Source: an uncultured Desulfomicrobium sp.
GTDB lineage: Bacteria > Desulfobacterota > Desulfovibrionia > Desulfovibrionales > Desulfomicrobiaceae
Direction of reading: 5' to 3'
Length of the DNA: 64,000 nucleotides
Assembly: GCA_937872685.1 (NCBI GenBank)
Contig: CALMTS010000437.1
Location: forward strand, 1 to 64,000
Shown here: positions 24,021 through 33,428 of the stretch, piece by piece
Numbering within the stretch: position 1 is the first letter of the stretch
Layout of the letters: every line of letters starts with the position of its first letter
Notes under the pieces: generated by a model
What the model was told of the DNA's origin: nothing
Seen by the model: only the letters and a program-made list of their open reading frames with translations
Databases searched by the model: none
Translations under genes and position numbers: made by a program

Positions 24021-25727
24021 ATGAGCACCTTCGACCAGGGACTGATCGCGCAGATTAAGGCGCGCCTGCGTATTGAAGACGTGATCGGCAGGCACGTTGA
24101 GCTCCGCCCGGCCGGCACCAGGCTGGTTGCGCCGTGCCCCTTCCATCAGGAAACCAAGCCGTCCTTTTCGGTCAATCCGGAGGGGGGCTTTTATTATTGT
24201 TTCGGCTGCCAGGCGTCGGGGGACATCATCGAATTCTACCGGGCCATCAACGGCCTGGAATTCGGCGAGGCCGTGGAGGCCCTGGCCCGGGAAGCGGGCC
24301 TGGAGGTCCGCAGCCGGCCGGCGTACCAGCCGCCCGGAGCCCTGTCCCGGGGGCAGTGCCTGGAGATGCACGCCCTGGCGGCGACATTTTACCAGAAGAT
24401 GCTGGGGCGGCCCGCCGGCCAGGCTGCGCGTGACTACATCTCGCGGCGCGGGCTTGCGCCGGAGATCGTGGAGCGCTTCTGCCTGGGCTGGGCTCCTGCC
24501 GCCTGGAACGAGCTGCGTGATCATCTGCGGCGGGGCGGGTTCGTCGAGGCCTCGGCCGAAAAGGCGGGGTTGGTCAGCAAGTCGGCCAAGGGCAGTTATT
24601 ACGACCGGTTCCGCGAGCGGCTCATTTTTCCGATCATGAACCTGTCCGGTCAGACCGTGGCTTTCGGGGGGCGCAGCCTGACGGATGGGGACGGGCCCAA
24701 GTACCTGAATTCGAGCGAGACGCCCATCTATACCAAGGGCGAGCACCTCTATGGCCTGTACCAGGCCAGGCGCGCCATGTCGCATGCCAAGAGCGTGCTT
24801 TTGACCGAAGGGTACGTGGACGTGCTGAGTCTGCACCAGTTCGGGTTCGAGAACAGCTGCGGGGTGCTCGGCACGGCTTTGACCAAGGAGCAGGTTCATC
24901 GCCTTTCCGGGTTGGTTGGGCGTGTTGATCTGGTTTTCGACGGCGACAACGCGGGCCGCAAGGCGGCCTTGCGCAGCGCGGAGATGATCCTGACCCAGGG
25001 GCTGAAGTGCCGCGTGCTCCTGATGCCGGAAGGCGAGGACGTGGACTCCGTGCTGCAGAAGCACGGCCGGGAGCGGCTGGAAGAGCTTATGGCATGCGCC
25101 GTGGACGGCCTTGATTTTTGCATGCGCTACGTCTCGGAGACGAAGTCCCCCAAGGAGGTCCTGCAGTGGGCCAGGGGGTTCGTGAAGCAGTTGGGCGACC
25201 ATGACCTCCAGTCCTATTACCTGCCGAAACTGCCGGCGGGACTTGGACTTTCCGAAGCGCAGTGGCGGCAGGTGCTCCCCGATCCCGGACGGACCTCCGA
25301 CGCAACGGCGTCGGGGACACGGCTCGAGACCTGCAAACCTGCCCAACTGGACAGGGATCTGCTCGCTTTTGCCGTGCGTTTTCCCGAGTACCATGGCGAG
25401 TTGCACGAATTGGGGCTCGGTACGGCCCTGGCCACGGACCGGGGCAGGATTTTCTGGAAAAAGATTTTCGGAGCGAACCCGCATGAGGTTCTGAGCACGC
25501 TCGATCAGGGCGAAAAGCAGTTTTACGTGCAGTGTCAGATGCGCTCCGACGTCACGGTGGACGACGGGCGGGGCGAATGGGACGAGATCAGGGAATTTTT
25601 GCAGCAGACCGGCCGACGCCGCGAGCTGGACAGTCTGAACGCAGGCCTGCGCAAGGCCCGCCTGAGCGGGGACTTCCAGGAAGAATTGCGCCTTCTGGCC
25701 TTGATTCAGACGAAAAGGCAGGGCTGA
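24021..25727 (+). CDS. dnaG: DNA primase DnaG
   Basis: DnaG makes RNA primers at the replication fork. The 568-aa protein has an N-terminal CHC2 zinc finger (CPFHQETKPSFSVNPEGGFYYCFGC), the RNA polymerase domain (LIFPIMNLSGQTVAFGGRSL), the TOPRIM catalytic motif (LLTEGYVDVLSLHQFG, then VFDGDNAGRKAALR) and a C-terminal helicase-interaction region. The length is near that of E. coli DnaG. It starts 19 nt after mutS2 with a GGAG-type ribosome-binding site and is followed 57 nt later by rpoD, the classical primase-sigma pairing. Confidence 0.96.
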   Translation: MSTFDQGLIAQIKARLRIEDVIGRHVELRPAGTRLVAPCPFHQETKPSFSVNPEGGFYYCFGCQASGDIIEFYRAINGLEFGEAVEALAREAGLEVRSRPAYQPPGALSRGQCLEMHALAATFYQKMLGRPAGQAARDYISRRGLAPEIVERFCLGWAPAAWNELRDHLRRGGFVEASAEKAGLVSKSAKGSYYDRFRERLIFPIMNLSGQTVAFGGRSLTDGDGPKYLNSSETPIYTKGEHLYGLYQARRAMSHAKSVLLTEGYVDVLSLHQFGFENSCGVLGTALTKEQVHRLSGLVGRVDLVFDGDNAGRKAALRSAEMILTQGLKCRVLLMPEGEDVDSVLQKHGRERLEELMACAVDGLDFCMRYVSETKSPKEVLQWARGFVKQLGDHDLQSYYLPKLPAGLGLSEAQWRQVLPDPGRTSDATASGTRLETCKPAQLDRDLLAFAVRFPEYHGELHELGLGTALATDRGRIFWKKIFGANPHEVLSTLDQGEKQFYVQCQMRSDVTVDDGRGEWDEIREFLQQTGRRRELDSLNAGLRKARLSGDFQEELRLLALIQTKRQG

Positions 25728-25784
25728 GGCCTCGCGGACGTGCGCGTCGGCAGGCAGGGTTTTTATCACTTTTGGGGGGAACGG

Positions 25785-27551
<1,767 letters not shown>

Positions 27552-27569
27552 CGGGAACCAGTCGTCACG

Positions 27570-27604
27570 AAAGAAGGCAACCTCCCGGGTTGCCTTCTTT
27601 TTTT
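27570..27604 (+). terminator. Terminator after rpoD, abutting the nuclease start
   Basis: AAAGAAGGCAACC and GGTTGCCTTCTTT form a perfect 13-bp stem with a TCCCG loop and a T-run to 27604. It ends 2 nt before the proposed GTG start of the nuclease gene, which is unusual. Confidence 0.88.
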
Positions 27605-27606
27605 GG

Positions 27607-28263
27607 GTGGTGCGCCGCGCACTGCCCGTATTTTTTGCCCTTTTCCTTCTGGCCCAGAGCGTCCTTGCCGGGGACTGGAGGGTGCGGGTCGAGGCGGTGC
27701 TGGACGGCGACACGCTGATCCTGGAGGGCGGCGAGCGCTTGCGGCTGCGTGGCATCGACGCTCCCGAGGTGGCGCACGAGGGGCGGACCGGACAGTACTA
27801 CGGACAGGAATCCGGCCGGGAGCTTTCACGCCTGGTGGCCGGGCGGGATATTTTTCTGGACAGGGGCGAGCTGGGCAGGGACCGATACGGGCGTTTGGTC
27901 GGCGTGGCGCGGCTTGGCGACGGGCGGGTGGTCAATCTGGCCATGATTGAACACGGGGCCGCTTTCGTCTATCCTCATGATTCGGACAAGGATACGGCGT
28001 TGAACCGGCGCCTGCTTGCCGCCCAGGCCCAGGCCATGGCTCGCGGCGAGGGGTTCTGGCCGGAGGTGCTGCGTTCGTCCTCGGCGGGCCGGAAATATGT
28101 CGGCACGCGGGGGTCCCGGCGGTTCCACACCATGTCCTGCACCCTGGGGCGACAGGTGAAGGACGCCAATCGGGTGTATTTTTCTTCCCTCAGGGAAGCC
28201 TTCTCGGCCGGGTACGCCCCGGCCAGGGAGTGCACGCCCTGGCCCCCGGAGAGGGGGCGTTAG
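27607..28263 (+). CDS. Secreted staphylococcal-nuclease-like (thermonuclease) protein with Ada-like metal-binding tail
   Basis: A signal peptide (RRALPVFFALFLLAQSVLA, cleavage before GDW) precedes an SNase domain. Its active-site pattern is intact: VLDGDTLILEGGERLRLRGIDAPEV and DRYGRLVGVARLGDGRVVN. The C-terminal about 55 residues (KYVGTRGSRRFHTMSCTLGRQVKDANRVYFSSLREAFSAGY) resemble the small Ada-type zinc-binding module often attached to such proteins. The usual final CxxC is replaced by ARECTP, so one ligand appears lost. The start is uncertain: GTG 27607 or 27610 gives a neat signal peptide but no Shine-Dalgarno, while ATG 27541 overlaps the rpoD stop and would translate through the terminator. 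The protein is likely periplasmic or extracellular. Confidence 0.8.
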   Translation: MVRRALPVFFALFLLAQSVLAGDWRVRVEAVLDGDTLILEGGERLRLRGIDAPEVAHEGRTGQYYGQESGRELSRLVAGRDIFLDRGELGRDRYGRLVGVARLGDGRVVNLAMIEHGAAFVYPHDSDKDTALNRRLLAAQAQAMARGEGFWPEVLRSSSAGRKYVGTRGSRRFHTMSCTLGRQVKDANRVYFSSLREAFSAGYAPARECTPWPPERGR

Positions 28264-28287
28264 GTCACAACAACCGGAGAACTCCGC

Positions 28288-29646
28288 TTGAAAGTCATCA
28301 TTGTCGGCGCGGGCGAGGTGGGATTTCACATCGCCAAACGGCTGGCTTCGGAAAACAAGGATGTCGTGGTCATCGACCGCAACCCCGCGGTCCTGCAGCG
28401 CATCCTCGACCACATGGATGTGCAGGTGCTGGAAGGCTCGGGCTGCAGCCCCCTTGTGCTGCGCGAGGCCGGCATCGCCACGGCAGACATGCTGCTGGCG
28501 GTTACCGACAGCGACGAGATCAACCTCATGGCCTGCACCTTCGCCAAGATGCTGGCCCCGGGCCTGACCAAGCTGGCCCGCATCCGCAACGACGAGTACA
28601 CGGCCTACGGCGAGCAACTGGCCCGGGAGATCGGCATCGGCCTGATCATCAATCCCGAGGTCGAGGTCGTGCGGACCATCGAGCACATGCTGCGCGCGCC
28701 CGGCGCCGTGGACATCAGCGATCTGGCCGGCGGTCGCATCAAGATCGCGGGCACCTGGATCGCCGAAGGGAACCCTCTGGCCGGCCTGAACCTCATGGAA
28801 CTGCGCCGGAAGGCAGGCGACATGCCGCTCATCGTCGCGGCGATCATCCGCAACGACAAGGTCATCGTGCCCACCGGTTCCGACGGGATCCGGGAGGGGG
28901 ACCTGGTCTATTTCGTGTGCGAGGACAGCCAGCTCCAGACGGTTTTCTCCTTTCTCGGCAACAGGCAGGGAAGGAAGAGCAGCGTGCTGATCATCGGCGG
29001 CGGCAACATCGGCCTGCGACTGGCCCGGGCCCTGGAGAAGAAGCCGATCCACGTCAAGCTTCTGGACAAGAGCCCCGAACGCTGCGCCGAACTGGCCGGC
29101 GAGTTGGACCGGACCGTGGTCCTGGTCGGCGACGGCACGGATCAGGAAGTGCTCCTGGAAGAGAATATCGGCGAGATGGATGTGGTCGTGACCATGACCG
29201 GCGTCGAAGAGAGCAACATCCTGTCCTCGCTCCTAGCCAAGAAGCTGGGCACGCCCATGGCCATCACGCGGCTGAACAAGATCGAGTACATGCCGCTGGT
29301 GCGCGCCATCGGCCTGGAGCATATCGTCAGTCCGCGCCTTTCCGCCGTGAACAGCATCTTCAAGCATGTGCGCAAGGGCGGCGTACTTTCGGCCGTGGCC
29401 ATCAAGGACGGGGCGGAGGCCCTCGAAGCATTGATCAGCCAGGATTCGAGCCTGGCGGGCAACGCCCTGAAGGACCTCACGTTTCCCAAGGGCGTGCTGG
29501 TGCTGTGCATCATGCGTGGAGACAGCGTGCTCATCCCTTCGGGCCACGATGTCATCAGGAGCGGTGACCGCCTGTTTATCCTGAGCCTCACGGATTCCAT
29601 CCCCGAGGTGGAGCGGATGCTGACCCGGGGCAGGGAGCAGGGCTGA
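28288..29646 (+). CDS. trkA: Trk potassium uptake regulator TrkA, TTG start
   Basis: TrkA is the cytoplasmic NAD(H)/nucleotide-binding gating ring of the Trk K+ channel. The 452-aa protein is a tandem RCK unit. The first RCK-N (KVIIVGAGEVGFHIAKRLA, Rossmann GxGxxG) and RCK-C (about 140-220) are followed by a second RCK-N (SVLIIGGGNIGLRLARALE) and RCK-C ending at residue 452. The start is TTG at 28288, 9 nt after GGAG. The stop overlaps the trkH start (TGATG), so the two subunits are translated together. Confidence 0.95.
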   Translation: MKVIIVGAGEVGFHIAKRLASENKDVVVIDRNPAVLQRILDHMDVQVLEGSGCSPLVLREAGIATADMLLAVTDSDEINLMACTFAKMLAPGLTKLARIRNDEYTAYGEQLAREIGIGLIINPEVEVVRTIEHMLRAPGAVDISDLAGGRIKIAGTWIAEGNPLAGLNLMELRRKAGDMPLIVAAIIRNDKVIVPTGSDGIREGDLVYFVCEDSQLQTVFSFLGNRQGRKSSVLIIGGGNIGLRLARALEKKPIHVKLLDKSPERCAELAGELDRTVVLVGDGTDQEVLLEENIGEMDVVVTMTGVEESNILSSLLAKKLGTPMAITRLNKIEYMPLVRAIGLEHIVSPRLSAVNSIFKHVRKGGVLSAVAIKDGAEALEALISQDSSLAGNALKDLTFPKGVLVLCIMRGDSVLIPSGHDVIRSGDRLFILSLTDSIPEVERMLTRGREQG

Positions 29647-31091
29647 TGCGCTGGTCCGTCGCCTGGCACGTGACCGGGCTCATTCTCATGTGCGTCGGCC
29701 TGTGCATGATCGCCCCCCTGCTCTGCGGTTGGTACTACGGGGATTCATCCGTGGCGCCGCTCTTTCTTTCACTGTGCGTCACGGTTCTGGCCGGGGCCTT
29801 CCTCATGTTCTACTTCCGCCGGCCGGGGCCCATGGTCATCAACCACCGCGAGGGCATGCTCATCGTTTCCCTGGGCTGGGCCGCGTGCGGTTTTTTCGGT
29901 GCCCTGCCGTTTGCCCTGGGCGGTTTCCCGTCCTTCACCGACGCCTTTTTCGAATCCGTTTCCGGTTTCACGACCACGGGCGCGTCAATCCTGACCAACA
30001 TCGAGGCCATGCCCAAGGGGCTCCTCCTGTGGCGCAGCCTGACGCACTGGCTGGGAGGCATGGGCATCATCGTCATGACCATCGCCATCCTGCCCTTCCT
30101 GGGAGTGGGCGGCATGCAACTCTACAAGGCCGAGGTGCCGGGGCCCGTGGCCGACAAGCTGCAGCCGCGCATCAAGGATACGGCCATGAGCCTGTGGAAG
30201 GTCTATGTGCTCTTCACCGTGGTGCAGACGATCCTGCTCATGTTCGGCGGCATGGACCTCTTCGAGAGCGTCTGCCATTCCTTCGGAACCATGGCCACGG
30301 GCGGGTTCTCGACCCGCAATGCATCCATCGCGGCCTATGATTCGGCCTATATCGACTACGTGATCTCGTTCTTCATGCTGGTGGCCGGGCTCAATTTCGC
30401 CCTGCATTTCCAACTGTTCCGGGGCCGTCCCCTGGTGCTCTGGCGGGATCCGGAGTTCCGTTTTTTCGGCATCTTCGTTCTGGTGCTGACGGCCGTCGTG
30501 ATCCTGGCCACCTACGGGACGAACTATGACTCGTGGGCCGACGCCACGCGCTACAGCGTTTTCCAGGTGGCCTCCATCATCACCACCACCGGCTACGCCA
30601 CGGCGGACTACGAACTCTGGCTCCCCCTGCCGCAGGGCGTGCTGCTGCTGTGCATGTTCGTGGGCGGGTGCGCCGGATCCACGGCGGGCGGGATCAAGTG
30701 CATGCGGGTCATGCTGCTTTTCAAGCACGCCTACCGGGAGTTGTTCCGCATGGTGCACCCCCGGGCCGTGCGGCCGCTGAAGTTCGGCGCCAAGCTGGTC
30801 AAGGAAGAGGTACTGACGAGCATCTGGGGCTTCTTCGTGCTCTTCATCGTCCTTTTCGTGCTCGCCTCCCTGGCCCTGGCGGCCCTGGGCGTTGACGTGC
30901 TGACGGCCTTCGCCGCCGTGGTGGCCTGCATCGGCAACGTCGGTCCGGGTCTTGGAGGGGTCGGCCCCACGGACAATTACTCCGCCATTCCCGCCCTGGG
31001 GAAATGGGTGCTGAGTTTCTGCATGCTGCTCGGACGTCTTGAAATTTATACGATATTGGTACTGTTCGTTCCGGAATTCTGGAGAAAATAG
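29646..31091 (+). CDS. trkH: Trk potassium transporter membrane subunit TrkH
   Basis: TrkH is the K+-conducting pore. The 481-aa protein has the repeated M1-P-M2 architecture with selectivity-filter glycines seen in [37 protein letters not shown] and [13 protein letters not shown]. Its N-terminal start overlaps trkA by one base. Many hydrophobic helices run the full length. With TrkA it forms a complete potassium uptake system. Confidence 0.95.
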   Translation: MRWSVAWHVTGLILMCVGLCMIAPLLCGWYYGDSSVAPLFLSLCVTVLAGAFLMFYFRRPGPMVINHREGMLIVSLGWAACGFFGALPFALGGFPSFTDAFFESVSGFTTTGASILTNIEAMPKGLLLWRSLTHWLGGMGIIVMTIAILPFLGVGGMQLYKAEVPGPVADKLQPRIKDTAMSLWKVYVLFTVVQTILLMFGGMDLFESVCHSFGTMATGGFSTRNASIAAYDSAYIDYVISFFMLVAGLNFALHFQLFRGRPLVLWRDPEFRFFGIFVLVLTAVVILATYGTNYDSWADATRYSVFQVASIITTTGYATADYELWLPLPQGVLLLCMFVGGCAGSTAGGIKCMRVMLLFKHAYRELFRMVHPRAVRPLKFGAKLVKEEVLTSIWGFFVLFIVLFVLASLALAALGVDVLTAFAAVVACIGNVGPGLGGVGPTDNYSAIPALGKWVLSFCMLLGRLEIYTILVLFVPEFWRK

Positions 31092-31112
31092 ATCGCGACA
31101 AAGGAGACAGTC

Positions 31113-31304
31113 ATGACGCAATGGATAGAGATGGGAAAGTTTGCGGAGCTTGACGAAGCGGCGCAGAAAGAGGCCAACCGGCTGGCCGAGTACGCCCTGG
31201 ATGTGGCCCTGGACCCGGCCAAGGTCATCCGCTTCGAGGAAACCGACAAGGGGTTCCGCCTGCTGATCGACGAGGATCTGTACAAGTTCTATCAGGGCAT
31301 CTGA
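31113..31304 (+). CDS. Small conserved-looking protein of unknown function (63 aa)
   Basis: This soluble acidic protein (MTQWIEMGKFAELDEAAQKEANRLAEYALDVALDP...) has an N-terminal amphipathic helix and a beta-like C-terminus (RFEETDKGFRLLIDEDLYKFYQG). AAAGGAG lies 6 nt upstream. It follows trkH by 21 nt and its stop overlaps the start of the HD-domain gene (TGATG), so it is part of the trk-HD transcript. No family is recognised. Confidence 0.75.
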   Translation: MTQWIEMGKFAELDEAAQKEANRLAEYALDVALDPAKVIRFEETDKGFRLLIDEDLYKFYQGI

Positions 31305-32071
31305 TGGATGTCGCCGTGATGCGGCGCCTGCGCACCCGGTTCGTGAGTCTGGCCGGGGAGTATGCGGACCGGATGGGGGAGAGGCGGGAACACATCGTCC
31401 TCAAGCGCGACCACTCCCTGCGCGTCCATGCCCTGACTGTCAGGATCGTGGCCGGGGAGGGGCTCAAGCCGCCCCTGGCCCATCTGGCCGCGGCCCTGCT
31501 GCACGACATCGGGCGTTTTCCCCAGTTCGAGCGCTTCGGCACCTACCGCGACGACGAGTCCGTGGATCACGGGGAGGCCGGCGCCGCGTTCCTGGCGGAC
31601 GGGGATTTCCTGGAAGCGTTCGGGGCAAGGGAGCGGGTGTGTATCATCGAGGCGGTGCGCCTGCACAACAAGCGCGAGCTTCCGGACGGGTTGGACCCGT
31701 TGACCGGATCCCTCTGCAACGTGGTCCGGGACGCGGACAAGCTCGACATCGTGCCTGTCGTCCTGGCCCGGATGCAGGCCGGCGGGCCGCGTGATTCCGT
31801 GGTCACCCTGGGGCTTGAGGACGACCCCGGGGCCTGGACCGGGGATGTGCTGGAAACCGTGGCCGGAGGCGGGAACCCTGCGTACAGGGACCTTCGCTAC
31901 ATCAACGATTTCAAGCTGCTGCTGGCGTCCTGGGGGCCCGTTCTGGTCCACGGCACCAGCCGCCGCCTTTTTGCCGCACGCGGCTATCTGGACCGCCTTT
32001 TCGCCCTGCTCCCGGAGACTTCGCGCCTGAGCGCCCTCAAGTCGGACCTGGCGGAACGCCTCAGGGCTTGA
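31304..32071 (+). CDS. HD-domain phosphohydrolase
   Basis: The 255-aa protein carries the metal-binding HD motif pattern: an upstream His in RDHSLRVHALTV, HD in LAAALLHDIGRF, then DHGEAGAAFL, the HNKRELP loop and the final Asp in NVVRDADKLDI. These are the ligands of a metal-dependent phosphohydrolase or nucleotide phosphatase. The substrate is unknown. It begins one base inside the stop of the 63-aa gene, and its last 11 bp overlap the convergent BPL_N-like gene. Confidence 0.85.
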   Translation: MDVAVMRRLRTRFVSLAGEYADRMGERREHIVLKRDHSLRVHALTVRIVAGEGLKPPLAHLAAALLHDIGRFPQFERFGTYRDDESVDHGEAGAAFLADGDFLEAFGARERVCIIEAVRLHNKRELPDGLDPLTGSLCNVVRDADKLDIVPVVLARMQAGGPRDSVVTLGLEDDPGAWTGDVLETVAGGGNPAYRDLRYINDFKLLLASWGPVLVHGTSRRLFAARGYLDRLFALLPETSRLSALKSDLAERLRA

Positions 32072-33284
32072 GCTGCAGCCACAGGAGCTCGTCCAGCGTC
32101 CGCAGGATGTCTCCATAGAGCCCGCCGTATCCCGGAAACTTTCCGAAGAGCTCCTGCTTGCTGCGCTGCAGGCTCGGGGACGCGCTGGATTCGGGTGAGG
32201 ATGGCGCCGTGGCCAGGATGCGGCGTTCCTGCAGAAGGTATTTACGAACCCGGGTGCAGAATTCCCGGCATTGCGACAGGCACTGTCCGCCATGCCGGGC
32301 CCAGTAGTCCCGGGCTGCGGGAGGAGCGCCGGCGTGCCGCGCCTGCCAGATCATGGCCAACAGGAAATTCAGGGGCGAACCGGGCACTCCGCGGCGCCAG
32401 CCCAGCAGCCAGGGCGTCCGCCAGAAGAGCAGGAAGTGCGATTGCCCGAAGCCGATCAGGTCCAGGAGGGCTGCCTGCATTGCGCGGAGAGGTTCGTCTG
32501 CCCAGCGGGGTTCCTCACGGGCAAGGTCCCAGGCGGGGACCTGGCCGGACCGGCCCAGGCCCAGCAGGCGGCAGAGCAGGGCATTGGCGTCGGGTGAGTC
32601 AGGCGTCTCCAGGTGGGCGTAGCTGAGCGTAAAGGACCCCCGGCCGTAACGCCCCCGGACGATGCACGGCTCGTGTCGCAGCAGTTCCGGGTTCAGGTTG
32701 ATGCCGTAGAGCTCCTCCCACTGCCCGACCTCCTTCGGCGCCACGCCGGACCACTCCAGATCCGCTGACCAGAAATCGGGGCCAGGGCTCTCGTAGCGGG
32801 CCACCACGTCCAGCGGGGCCGTGTCGTCCGGAGCGAACTGCGACGGCCACCAGACCGGCAGGGCCGCCTCGTATGAGCCTGCTTCATGGCGCACGGAGCA
32901 GCGCAGGTGGCCGCTGAAGTTGGGCAGACGCTGGGCGGCCGGCTTGCGCGACCAGGAGCACAGGTCCAGAAAGGGCGTACCGCGTTCGGACCCCAGGGCC
33001 AGGCCGGCCCCGCCGCAGAATCCGAGGTAGTTGCCGCCGGTTTCCACGTATGCGCGAATTTCGCTGCGGCCGTCTTCCCCCAGCGCCAGGGATTTGAGCC
33101 TGGCCCATCCCCCGGGCACGATGAGGGTGGCGGGGGCGAGGGCGCGCAGGCTGCCCGCTTTGACATCCCCGGCATTGAGGAGGGTGAAGGGCGCGTCCAG
33201 GGCCTGCAGGGCGCGGTGCAGAAGCAGGCCCCAGAGGTGGGATTCGTCCCACAGGACGGCCAGGTGTGCGGGGTGACGGTTCAT
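32061..33284 (-). CDS. Biotin-protein-ligase N-terminal (BPL_N)/class I amidotransferase-like protein
   Basis: The N-terminal about 240 residues resemble the BPL_N, glutamine-amidotransferase-like fold seen at the N-terminus of eukaryotic biotin protein ligase: AVLWDESHLWGLLLHRAL, PATLIVPGGWARLKS, and the nucleophile-elbow-like GGNYLGFCGGAGLALG with a cysteine. The remaining about 165 residues are helical and unassigned. No biotin ligase catalytic domain is present. It is encoded alone, convergent with the HD-domain gene (11-bp overlap). There is no good Shine-Dalgarno at 33284. Enzymatic activity is uncertain because the catalytic His/Glu partners are not obvious. Confidence 0.7.
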   Translation of the reverse strand: MNRHPAHLAVLWDESHLWGLLLHRALQALDAPFTLLNAGDVKAGSLRALAPATLIVPGGWARLKSLALGEDGRSEIRAYVETGGNYLGFCGGAGLALGSERGTPFLDLCSWSRKPAAQRLPNFSGHLRCSVRHEAGSYEAALPVWWPSQFAPDDTAPLDVVARYESPGPDFWSADLEWSGVAPKEVGQWEELYGINLNPELLRHEPCIVRGRYGRGSFTLSYAHLETPDSPDANALLCRLLGLGRSGQVPAWDLAREEPRWADEPLRAMQAALLDLIGFGQSHFLLFWRTPWLLGWRRGVPGSPLNFLLAMIWQARHAGAPPAARDYWARHGGQCLSQCREFCTRVRKYLLQERRILATAPSSPESSASPSLQRSKQELFGKFPGYGGLYGDILRTLDELLWLQLKP

Positions 33285-33428
33285 ACCCGGCCCGCCTAGC
33301 AGGAACCGGGGTGGGGGGCAAGTCGGGCTTGATTTTTGACATGGCCCCCAGTACTCATTTTTGTTTGCGTGACGCCGGGCGATCCGGCGTTTTTTGCCGC
33401 CAACAGCTCACAATCCGGAGTTCATCAT

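Noticed and set aside
28230-29567. A 445-aa plus-strand ORF overlapping trkA
   Set aside because: It is out of frame with the clear TrkA protein and has no domain.
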